DNA from: Deltaproteobacteria bacterium
GTDB taxonomy: Bacteria; UBA10199; DSSB01
Length of the DNA stretch: 5,778 bases
Assembly: GCA_021414045.1 (NCBI GenBank)
Contig: JAIOPF010000257.1
Span: forward strand, 1 to 5,778
Direction of reading: 5' to 3'
Shown one piece after another: positions 1 through 5,778 of this stretch; the stretch's first letter is position 1; every line of letters starts with the position of its first letter. A program made the position numbers and the translations under genes. Below the pieces are notes generated by a model, which made no database searches, was not told the origin of the DNA, and worked only from the letters and a program-made list of their open reading frames with translations.

Positions 1-2
1 AT

Positions 3-317
3 CTCGCTTCAAGTTTTCTAGTGCTTGGCGGATTGAAGCTGACGGGTTGGGCTAGCGGGTTGGCACATCAGCGCTTCGTGGGATCTGTCGCCGGGCAGCC
101 CGCCAATCGCTTAGCGCATTCGCTTTTTCAGCAAGGGGGAATGTTCACCGGCATCCTGCTCGGACATTCGTTGGAACAATGGACGGGACTTCGCCGCCCC
201 GTTGCTGGAGCCACCACCTTGGTGGATTCCCTCGCCATGCTGTTGCAGTTCAACGTCGCGGGCGGCCTGACGCGCCATGCCTTCGGCGAGCGGTTTCAGA
301 ATTGGGAGCGGCAATTG
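3..317 (+). repeat. Shared paralogue module, copy 1 (in the upstream gene)
   Basis: This segment aligns with bases 3299-3622 of the next gene. Both begin LAS followed by LVLGG. In the core, 48 of 65 residues are identical by hand count (123-317 against 3428-3622), including LFQQGG, GILLGHSLE, GLRRP, TTLVDSLAMLLQF, AFGE and WER. At DNA level the copies differ at many silent positions, so this is an old protein-level repeat and not a recent duplication. The module is hydrophobic and Gly-rich with amphipathic stretches. Membrane association is possible but not shown. The left boundary is the window edge. Confidence 0.9.
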
Positions 318-2723
318 GATCTCTCCACCGAAAGACTTTCGCGTGGACCGAGACCTCCCATTTTCACCGGGTTAACCGGAGGAGGGTCGGTCTTAGCTCC
401 CGCGGGCCTGGCCGCGATGGCGAGGCCTAGAGGTTCGACGCCGGAATCCCGCATCCCCGGGAATTTCGCCATGGCCTCGATGGCTGGCGATTTGGGCTCG
501 GCCTCCCAACCAGAATCCTCTCTGGAACGAAGTCTCGAATATCCCCCGGAAATCGACCGCCAGTTGACGGATCTTGAAACTCAAATGCGGACGCCGAATT
601 ATTTGGAAGGAACTCGCGAAGAGCTTTTGGCGAAACGCCCTTCCATGCAAATTCTGGACACCGTTTGGTTCCATCAGGTGCAATCCGTTCTCGCCAGGAT
701 TCCTTTTGTCAAAGTCCGCATGTTGGATGCCACCGCTCTCGCGGAACCCTTGCAAGGCGTTGATTCTTCCACGGATCCCGAGCTGCTGCGTCGTTCCGTG
801 GAGAAGCTGGGTCCGGAATACGGCCCAGCATCGCTCTCCAGACAGGTCATGGAAGTTCGTTTTGACCGAAGCAGACTGACCGAAGGATTCCTGAACTCGA
901 ACCAGCTGGAAAGCTGCCTGCTCAGTTTTTCCAATATGTCCGAGGCCCAAGAGCGCCTGTCGGGGCGCTTGCATTTCATAAGCATGGAAGGCGAGGAATT
1001 CGTGGGCCGCATTCCCTCGGTTTCGCTTTATGAAAAGATTTTGCAGGAGGCCTTCGGCGCGGAGGCCGCCCAAATCCATCCCGTGGAAGGGACCATCCCG
1101 CGCGATCAAGTCATGGCCCTCCGGGCGCGGCGAGTTTCTCCTTTGGGATTCTCCAGGCATCGTTTGATATTGGGAGACGTGGGGGAGTGGGTGTTTCCGT
1201 TTTCCTTCTCGTTTCATGACGGTTTTTTTCATACTGCCCTCGATTCCGCGGCGCGGGACGGGGTCGCGGCCTTTTCGGGAAGGATTTACCGGTGGCTCCA
1301 AGGTCAGAGCCCCGCGCCCAGGGGCGTCGAGCTGTTGCTGGACTCCTTATCCGATAACGAATTGGGCATTGCCTCGAACCTGACCACTTCGTCGCTCTTC
1401 GGCGAATTGCATTTTGCGCTGAATGAAGCCGCGGGACGACTGGGAGAAATCTCCGATTCCGCCGAAAGATCCGCGCGGGGAATCGAGATCCGCGATCTGG
1501 CCTTGGAGATGGTCCGCCTGATACGCGAAGAAAAGCCGGATGCCACTCAGTGGACCCAAGATCAGATCGAGGTCATGGGACAGATGGAAGCCTTGGCTTC
1601 CAGCGCCGCGACGAAAGTCGCGGATAGTTCTCCCATGGAAAGGGTTTCGGTGGAGCTGCCGGGGGATGCGCCGACTTTCGAATACCCAAGGGAGATCCAG
1701 GAAATTTGGGGGCGCTTGGAAGATCGTTTCAACGATCCTAATTATTATTCGGGCGACCGAAGTGCCTTGATGGAACGACGGCCTGCTTTCGACGATATCG
1801 AGCGGCTCTGGCAATTCCAGGCGGAGGATTATGCTCGGCGAATTCCCGGGGCGACCTGGGAGTGGGTGGACGCCGAGGCGATTCGTTATTTGCCGCCTTT
1901 TCTCGGAGGTGAGAACAACCCGGTTTTTTTGACCGAAGCCTTTAGCGTGATGGGGCCGCAAGCCGCCCCCGGCCATGCAGCTCGCCGAGTCCTGCGTATC
2001 GGGATGCCGATGGATTTTCTGAGTAGGGCTTATACGGTGAGGCCCAGTCCCATGCGTTATCTCATGGTGCCGCCTCCCCTGGTTGACACCGAAAGGCATT
2101 TTGGAAACCAATTGGGCCTGGTGGCAAGGGAAGGGGATCAGTTGAACCATTTCATCCCAGCCCTAGGTTTACTGCGTGGTTTTTACCAAAGGGCGCATGG
2201 CTCGAATTCGGTGGATTTTTTTCCGGTTCCGGGGATTGCCTCACGTGGAAATACCGCCATGCTTAGGTCGCGACGTCTAACCCCCGTTGGTTTCGCGCAC
2301 GGCCTCACTTATCTCGCTGACCTTGAATACGATGTTCACCCCTTCACCTTCACCGCCCACGATGCTTTCTTTCATGGCGGAAGGGACGCTTCTTTGCCGG
2401 ACCCGCTGCCCGAATTGGCCGGGGCCTACCATCTGGACTTGCAACGACGGCTTTCGGCACATCCGGCTAGCGAGAGAATCCTGGACGCGCTCTCGGATTT
2501 GGAGTTCGATTCCCAGGGCGTTGATACCCATTGGCGATTTTATCGGCTTTTCATGGCCGCTCTTGAAAAGAGCTTATTGCAAAACGAATCCATCCCGGGT
2601 CTTCATGGCGTCGCGGATCAATTGCGGGATTTCGCCATCTCGGAATACCGCCGTCACCCCCAAATGGCGGGGAACGAAAAATATCTCATCTCGGCACTTC
2701 AAAAATTCAAAAGCAGGTTGTGA
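3..2723 (+). CDS. Large protein of unknown function: shared N-terminal module plus two tandem HDxFFH-type domains (5' partial)
   Basis: The frame is open to the left edge, so the start lies outside the window. 906 residues are visible. The GTG at 21 is internal, because similarity to the downstream paralogue begins at the first visible codon, which matches residue 194 of that protein. If the architectures agree, about 190 residues are missing. Seen in order: a shared module (bases 3-317) with LFQQGG, GILLGHSLE and TTLVDSLAMLLQF; a Gly/Pro/Ser/Ala-rich linker (about 318-536); a domain copy at about 537-1580; a short linker; a second copy at about 1680-2720. Each copy starts EYPxEI, continues PNYxxG and RRP or KRP, and carries RRxxPxGF, FxFxxHDxFFH and DxLSD. 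No transmembrane helix is obvious in the visible part, and I recognise no catalytic family. Its stop overlaps the start of the next gene (GTGA), which suggests co-transcription and coupled translation. The coding call is secure; the function is unknown. Confidence 0.9.
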   Translation, partial: LASSFLVLGGLKLTGWASGLAHQRFVGSVAGQPANRLAHSLFQQGGMFTGILLGHSLEQWTGLRRPVAGATTLVDSLAMLLQFNVAGGLTRHAFGERFQNWERQLDLSTERLSRGPRPPIFTGLTGGGSVLAPAGLAAMARPRGSTPESRIPGNFAMASMAGDLGSASQPESSLERSLEYPPEIDRQLTDLETQMRTPNYLEGTREELLAKRPSMQILDTVWFHQVQSVLARIPFVKVRMLDATALAEPLQGVDSSTDPELLRRSVEKLGPEYGPASLSRQVMEVRFDRSRLTEGFLNSNQLESCLLSFSNMSEAQERLSGRLHFISMEGEEFVGRIPSVSLYEKILQEAFGAEAAQIHPVEGTIPRDQVMALRARRVSPLGFSRHRLILGDVGEWVFPFSFSFHDGFFHTALDSAARDGVAAFSGRIYRWLQGQSPAPRGVELLLDSLSDNELGIASNLTTSSLFGELHFALNEAAGRLGEISDSAERSARGIEIRDLALEMVRLIREEKPDATQWTQDQIEVMGQMEALASSAATKVADSSPMERVSVELPGDAPTFEYPREIQEIWGRLEDRFNDPNYYSGDRSALMERRPAFDDIERLWQFQAEDYARRIPGATWEWVDAEAIRYLPPFLGGENNPVFLTEAFSVMGPQAAPGHAARRVLRIGMPMDFLSRAYTVRPSPMRYLMVPPPLVDTERHFGNQLGLVAREGDQLNHFIPALGLLRGFYQRAHGSNSVDFFPVPGIASRGNTAMLRSRRLTPVGFAHGLTYLADLEYDVHPFTFTAHDAFFHGGRDASLPDPLPELAGAYHLDLQRRLSAHPASERILDALSDLEFDSQGVDTHWRFYRLFMAALEKSLLQNESIPGLHGVADQLRDFAISEYRRHPQMAGNEKYLISALQKFKSRL
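537..1580 (+). repeat. Tandem domain repeat A (HDGFFH copy)
   Basis: First copy of a roughly 350-residue domain inside the upstream protein. Landmarks are EYPPEI at 537, PNY at 594, KRP near 633, RARRVSPLGF near 1125, FPFSFSFHDGFFH at 1194-1232 and DSLSD at 1341. Every one of these has a counterpart 381 codons (1143 bases) further on. By hand, the first 47 aligned residues have 17 identities, and the 44 around the HDxFFH motif have 19. The spaced His-Asp-His suggests a metal or ligand site, but that is inference. The right boundary is approximate. Confidence 0.85.
1680..2720 (+). repeat. Tandem domain repeat B (HDAFFH copy)
   Basis: Second copy of the domain, running to the end of the upstream protein. 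Landmarks are EYPREI at 1680, PNY at 1737, RRP near 1776, RSRRLTPVGF near 2268, HPFTFTAHDAFFH at 2337-2375 and DALSD at 2484. The pieces in between also stay in register, for example PVxG at 2223 against PVEG at 1080. The domain ends in a charged helical tail rich in Lys and Arg. Divergence from copy A at most positions implies an old internal duplication, with the HDxFFH segment the best conserved. Confidence 0.85.
2712..2717 (+). promoter_or_regulatory. Possible ribosome binding site (AGCAGG) for the second gene
   Basis: This is the only purine-rich Shine-Dalgarno-like stretch before the second gene, and it lies inside the end of the first. It sits two bases before the GTG at 2720, which is too close for normal use, and eleven bases before the in-frame ATG at 2729, which is somewhat far. 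It does not settle the start. Translational coupling through the overlapping stop could compensate. Confidence 0.35.
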
Positions 2724-4711
2724 GCAAGATGTCCCTCGAGATTCAAGGTTGGGCTAGGTTTTTTCGAGGGGGTTCTCCCGGCGAAGGCGAGGAATGGCAA
2801 TCCCTGCGTCGAGAACGGGACCCTGAGTTTTTCTTCGAAAACCTCCTGCAATATGGCGGGCGAATGGAAAGGCAGGGGGATTTGGCCCGAGCCGCGGAGG
2901 TTTACCAAGAGCTGACCCATATCCCGGGAGAGGGGGTCATCGAAACTTCGATGAGAACGCGGGCCAGCCGCCGCTTGGACGCGATTGCCGGGCGCGGGGG
3001 CTGGGCGCCCCGAGCCGAATTTTTGATGAGCCGCCTGGCTGGCCAAGCCGCGGATCCCTCAACTCTATTAGCCATGGGCGTCGCCGGCGCCGTCTATCGC
3101 ATGACGCGATTGATGACGCTTTCGCGCCTCGCGGCCGCGCCGGGCGCGAACTTGTGGACCCGAGGCGTCGGTGCCCGAGTTTTAGCCGGCCTTACCGGCG
3201 TCGCCCTCGAGGCCCCGGCTTTCGCGTTGACGGGCAGGCTTGGCGCCGAGGCCATGGGGATTGGCCAAGATTGGAGTACTCGCGGACTAGTCAGGGATTT
3301 GGCTTCGAATTATCTCGTGCTTGGGGGCATGAGATTGGCGGGTCTGGGGACGGCTACCGCGTTTCGCCGTCTGGCCGGGACTCAGGGGGCGATTCAGGGG
3401 CGATTCGCGCGACAAGCCTCGGAAGTTTTGTTTCAACAAGGAGGGCTGCTCGGCGGCATTCTGCTCGGGCATTCTCTCGAGCGATGGGCGGGATTGCGCC
3501 GGCCGGGTGAAGGCGAAACGACCCTGGTCGATTCACTCGCCATGCTTTTACAGTTCCACGTCGCCGGAAGATTCACCCAGCGGGCATTTGGCGAGGGCTT
3601 TTCCTCTTGGGAAAGGAGTCTCGAGAGGCGCGGCGAGACCCTGTCGGCGTCCTCCCTGATTTCGGGTCCACCAAACGCCAGTCCTTGGGGCGAGAGTTTT
3701 TTGCGACCGGCTTTTGCCGCCGCCAGTCTCGAAACGGAAGGCCCGATGCTTTCGAGGCCGGTATTGATGACGATGCGTCCGAATTCTCCGGGAGGTGGAG
3801 GCGTTGGCGAGAGTTCCCTTCGGGTTCAGGATTTGATCCGAAAGGAATTGCAGGCGCGGGTGCGAGAACTCCAAGTGCGCATGGCCGAAGACCCTTCCAG
3901 CGTCAAGTCGGCACTATGGCGGGAAGAGTCCGCATGGTTGTCCGAAACCAAGTTGGACGATGTTCAGGTATTTTTTCAAAACTTGCTGCGGTTGCGTTCC
4001 TTCTACGCCCGAAACATGCGGGGCACGGGTATTGAAGGCCTCCAATGGCTGGGCGAGGCGCAGAAGCGTCTATTTGTCTCCGTTCGCGAACGCGAGCTCT
4101 ACTCGCAATTTTTGGTGCCGACCTCGAGCGGAGTTCCGCGTTTCGATTTTCCGATGGGAATGGAAGCCCCGTCCACCTTGTCGGAAATCGCCGGGGCGGG
4201 AAACGTCCTGTTCGAGACCAATGTTCGCACCGTCGCCCAGCATCAAAATCTCCATTACATGCGGATTTCCGACCTTCTCGTCGTCCAAGAAGTTGTCTCC
4301 GAGAGCAAGCTCGCGGAATACCGGGTTCAGGTTCTCGCGGGCAAGAATTTCAAGCAATACGTTCAGATCACCTTCGATCCGAGAAAAGGGCGATATCAAT
4401 TGTTGGATGGACATCATCGCACCCTGGCGGCCCATTTGGAGGGGCAGTCCTATATCTTGGGGGCGGTCCAGCAGGGTTTCGTGAATGCGTCGAAAGGGCA
4501 CCCGGTTTCCGAGATACGCCGGGTGAGCCGGGAAGAGTATGAGCGTGTCGCCGCCCTCAACCAGTTCGGCGCCGGCATGTCCGAGTCCATGTACTTGGAG
4601 AGTTTCCATGAAACGGGTGAGTCCCCTCCCGCCGGGGGAGGCGGTCTCTTGGACGGCCAAGCTCGCAGGCCTTGGAGCGAAGTCCTCCGAAGGATGTTCT
4701 CCCGGCGTTAA
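2720..4711 (+). CDS. Paralogue of the upstream protein with a C-terminal ParB/sulfiredoxin-fold domain
   Basis: A complete 663-residue protein if it starts at GTG 2720. ATG 2729 (660 residues) is equally possible. No signal peptide is seen. Residues about 33-70 resemble a single TPR-like helical hairpin (GDLARAAEVYQEL). Residues about 105-235 are Ala/Gly/Leu-rich and hydrophobic. Residues 194-301 are the module shared with the upstream gene. Residues about 305-365 form a Gly/Pro/Ser linker, and 366-500 are charged and helical. Residues about 511-588 fit the ParB N-terminal/sulfiredoxin fold: a leading MRISDLLV strand, a Tyr/Lys-rich helix, then YQLLDGHHRTLAAHLEG with the GxxR box at 564-567. 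The tail is GGGG followed by an Arg-rich end. It lacks the DNA-binding and dimerisation domains of chromosomal ParB, and it lacks the Cys of sulfiredoxin's GCHR, so neither classical role is supported. Nucleotide binding, kinase-like or nuclease activity are all open. It forms a likely operon with the gene before it. Confidence 0.9.
   Translation: MSKMSLEIQGWARFFRGGSPGEGEEWQSLRRERDPEFFFENLLQYGGRMERQGDLARAAEVYQELTHIPGEGVIETSMRTRASRRLDAIAGRGGWAPRAEFLMSRLAGQAADPSTLLAMGVAGAVYRMTRLMTLSRLAAAPGANLWTRGVGARVLAGLTGVALEAPAFALTGRLGAEAMGIGQDWSTRGLVRDLASNYLVLGGMRLAGLGTATAFRRLAGTQGAIQGRFARQASEVLFQQGGLLGGILLGHSLERWAGLRRPGEGETTLVDSLAMLLQFHVAGRFTQRAFGEGFSSWERSLERRGETLSASSLISGPPNASPWGESFLRPAFAAASLETEGPMLSRPVLMTMRPNSPGGGGVGESSLRVQDLIRKELQARVRELQVRMAEDPSSVKSALWREESAWLSETKLDDVQVFFQNLLRLRSFYARNMRGTGIEGLQWLGEAQKRLFVSVRERELYSQFLVPTSSGVPRFDFPMGMEAPSTLSEIAGAGNVLFETNVRTVAQHQNLHYMRISDLLVVQEVVSESKLAEYRVQVLAGKNFKQYVQITFDPRKGRYQLLDGHHRTLAAHLEGQSYILGAVQQGFVNASKGHPVSEIRRVSREEYERVAALNQFGAGMSESMYLESFHETGESPPAGGGGLLDGQARRPWSEVLRRMFSRR
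3299..3622 (+). repeat. Shared paralogue module, copy 2 (in the ParB-like gene)
   Basis: Second copy of the module at 3-317. It runs from LASNYLVLGG through LFQQGG, GILLGHSLERW, TTLVDSLAMLLQF and AFGE to WERSL. The first 40 or so residues after LVLGG are poorly conserved and slightly different in length, while the last 65 align without gaps. Because this gene is complete, it shows that the module sits internally, after about 190 N-terminal residues, and is followed by a variable linker. Confidence 0.9.
4232..4489 (+). other. ParB/sulfiredoxin-fold domain region with DGHHR box
   Basis: This encodes about residues 505-590 of the second plus-strand protein. The pattern is a hydrophobic strand (ISDLLVV), an intervening helix, a strand with an aromatic residue (YVQITFD), then YQLLDGHHR at about 4394-4420, a following Ala-rich helix and a last strand (YILGAVQ). 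The order and spacing match the ParB N-terminal domain superfamily, in which the Gly-x-x-Arg loop contacts nucleotide phosphates. The motif is clear. The exact subfamily cannot be assigned by eye. Confidence 0.75.
4708..4711. other. TTAA holding both stop codons of convergent genes
   Basis: The plus-strand gene ends with TAA at 4709-4711. The minus-strand gene ends with TAA read from 4710 back to 4708. The palindromic TTAA therefore supplies both stops, and the genes overlap tail to tail by four bases. No GC-rich hairpin followed by a T-run is seen on either strand just past the junction, so any termination must lie inside the opposite gene or be factor-dependent. Confidence 0.9.
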
Positions 4712-5778
4712 AAGCCCGTGAGGATTTCACCGTCAATCATGGAGAAGCAAACGCGGTCGGCACGAAAGAGGGATTCTTCGGCGCTTCCAGTTTGGGAGAC
4801 CGCGATCAAGTCGGCTTTTTTTCCGGCTTCGAGCGATCCGATCGAAGCCCCCATTTTTAGCGCTTTTGCCCCGCCTTCCGTCGCCATCGCGAAGATCTCT
4901 CCACGGTCCAATCCTGGAAACTTTCGGCTCGTCTCCCGCAAAACTTCCAGCATCGAAAGCGTCTTGGCGCTGGCGAGGCTGTCGGTGCCAAGCGCGACGT
5001 TGACGCCGGCGGTTCGGTAGTCCTTCATGGGAAAATCTCGGTGTTCGAAATAGGCGTGGGAAAAGGGGCAGTGCACGACGCCGATGCCTCGCTCGGCCAT
5101 CAGGCGAATTTCCGCTTGCTCAAGATAATTTCCGTGAATGGCCAGAATTCGGCCGTCGAGCAGGCCCTCCGCTTCCAGTTCCAGGATGGGGCTAGGCGCG
5201 GATCGGACGATGGCTTCGCCTCGGCTCGCGATGAGGTCGTGCATGGTTCCGGATGCCTCGGCGAAATATCGCCGCTCGGGTTCGCTCTCCGCGAGATGGA
5301 TGGAATGGACGGATGCGGGCTCTTTCAATACTTTTCGGAGGATTTCCGGCGCCAAGGCATGGACGGAGTGCGGGCTGGGAATGACTTCGAAGCGCGAGGG
5401 AGTCGAACGGCATTCTTCCCGAAGGACTTTGGCGGCACGATACATATCGGCGGCGACTTCGGGGACCACGCCCAGGACCTCGACGAAAATCCTTCCGCGA
5501 AGCGGGGAGAGCAGGAGAGACTCCGGATTGCTTCCGGGGCTCAGGTGGTCGCCTATCGTCGTCGTTCCTCCGCGCAAGGTACGCAGGATGCCTTCATGCA
5601 TGGCCAAGTCTTGGCCCTGAGGTTCGAGGCCTTGCTTCGCCTTCAGGACTTCGCGTATCCAATCGACGAAGTCGCCGCGATAATTCAAACCTTCCAGGGC
5701 GGTCAATTCGAGGTGGGCGTGGGCGTTGACCAGCCCCGGCATGACCAGCCGGTCACGCCCGTCGATCACCGCAGCGCC
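4708..5778 (-). CDS. Amidohydrolase, subtype III deaminase/chlorohydrolase group (5' partial)
   Basis: 356 residues are visible, and the frame runs off the right edge. The GTG at 5769 is internal: the reading GAAVIDG just before it is the usual lead into the first barrel strand. Roughly 50 residues (the start of the small beta domain) should be missing against a usual length of 400-450. Counting from the edge, metal ligands are His20 and His22 (VNAHAH), His161 (SIHLAE) and Asp266 (LGTDS). Glu164 of HxxE and His215 (IHGNYL) are the expected catalytic and substrate residues. The C-terminal ADLIAV and GEIL segments rebuild the beta domain. Known members are cytosolic Zn- or Fe-dependent enzymes that deaminate purine-type or related heterocycles. 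CPFSHAYF and TDSLAS recall the aminodeoxyfutalosine-deaminase-like branch (menaquinone futalosine pathway) more than the methylthioadenosine/SAH deaminase branch, but the substrate is not proven. It is convergent to, and probably functionally separate from, the paralogue pair. Confidence 0.9.
   Translation of the reverse strand, partial: GAAVIDGRDRLVMPGLVNAHAHLELTALEGLNYRGDFVDWIREVLKAKQGLEPQGQDLAMHEGILRTLRGGTTTIGDHLSPGSNPESLLLSPLRGRIFVEVLGVVPEVAADMYRAAKVLREECRSTPSRFEVIPSPHSVHALAPEILRKVLKEPASVHSIHLAESEPERRYFAEASGTMHDLIASRGEAIVRSAPSPILELEAEGLLDGRILAIHGNYLEQAEIRLMAERGIGVVHCPFSHAYFEHRDFPMKDYRTAGVNVALGTDSLASAKTLSMLEVLRETSRKFPGLDRGEIFAMATEGGAKALKMGASIGSLEAGKKADLIAVSQTGSAEESLFRADRVCFSMIDGEILTGF

Noticed and set aside
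21..23. GTG at 21 as the start of the first gene
   Set aside because: The frame is open upstream, and the residues before it (LASSFL) already match the paralogue (LASNYL), so the gene begins outside the window.
1223..1229. Runs of seven T at 1223, 1924, 2216 and 4816 (A7 in the minus-strand gene) as programmed slippage sites
   Set aside because: Each run encodes conserved or expected residues (FF or KK) in an intact frame, and no alternative frame gives a sensible extended product.
1191..1232. HD-superfamily phosphohydrolase signature at HDGFFH
   Set aside because: The HD superfamily needs a separate upstream His and a distant Asp in a helical context. Here the HD lies in an aromatic beta-like segment followed by FFH, and neither partner residue is evident.
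393..1301. Long antisense open frame (about 300 codons) opposite the first gene
   Set aside because: It is opposite a protein with clear internal homology. Its own translation is basic, Arg/Gly/His-rich and without domain pattern, as expected of a GC-rich shadow frame.
1347..2150. Second long antisense open frame opposite the first gene
   Set aside because: It is a shadow of the tandem repeat region. It has no recognisable motif, and the plus-strand repeat register proves which strand is coding.
4070..4660. Antisense open frame opposite the ParB-like end of the second gene
   Set aside because: The plus strand encodes a recognisable DGHHR domain here, and the antisense product has no supporting features.
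2720..4711. Calling the ParB-like protein a chromosome or plasmid partition protein
   Set aside because: There is no helix-turn-helix domain, no C-terminal dimerisation domain, no neighbouring parA and no parS-like palindrome in view.
3..4711. Declaring the pair a polymorphic toxin system
   Set aside because: The architecture is suggestive only. There is no visible secretion or processing domain, no established toxin active site and no immunity gene between or after the two genes.
5767..5769. GTG near the right edge as the start of the amidohydrolase
   Set aside because: The preceding codons continue in frame and read as the normal amidohydrolase lead-in. Starting there would remove the whole N-terminal beta domain.

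Overview
The window is a GC-rich, densely coded bacterial segment. There is no intergenic gap, no RNA gene, no CRISPR array and no recognisable mobile element. It holds three protein genes, and two of them are cut by the window edges. The organism cannot be named from this sequence. Gene density, the GTG/ATG starts and a deaminase-like amidohydrolase fit a free-living GC-rich bacterium. The shared module of the two plus-strand genes reminds me of large hypothetical proteins from deltaproteobacteria-like environmental genomes, but that is memory and not evidence.

Positions 3-2723 (+) are the end of a very large protein of unknown function whose start lies upstream of the window. It begins with a module (about 3-317) that reappears in the next gene. 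A variable Gly/Pro/Ser linker follows, and then two copies of a roughly 350-residue domain in tandem (about 537-1580 and 1680-2720). The landmark motifs of the two copies, including FxFxxHDxFFH, are exactly 381 residues apart.

Positions 2720-4711 (+) are a complete paralogue, overlapping the first gene by four bases. It has a short TPR-like N-terminus, an Ala/Gly-rich hydrophobic stretch, the same shared module (about 3299-3622), a similar low-complexity linker and a helical region. It ends in a ParB/sulfiredoxin-fold domain with a DGHHR box. The pair therefore looks like one conserved N-terminal part carrying different C-terminal domains. This is the most interesting structure in the window, and its role is unknown.

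Positions 4708-5778 (-) are most of a metal-dependent amidohydrolase of the deaminase/chlorohydrolase (subtype III) group. It retains HxH, HxxE, the strand-6 His and the strand-8 Asp. It is convergent to the paralogue pair, and the two genes share a TTAA tetranucleotide in which both stop codons lie. It is probably an unrelated housekeeping or salvage enzyme and not part of the same system.
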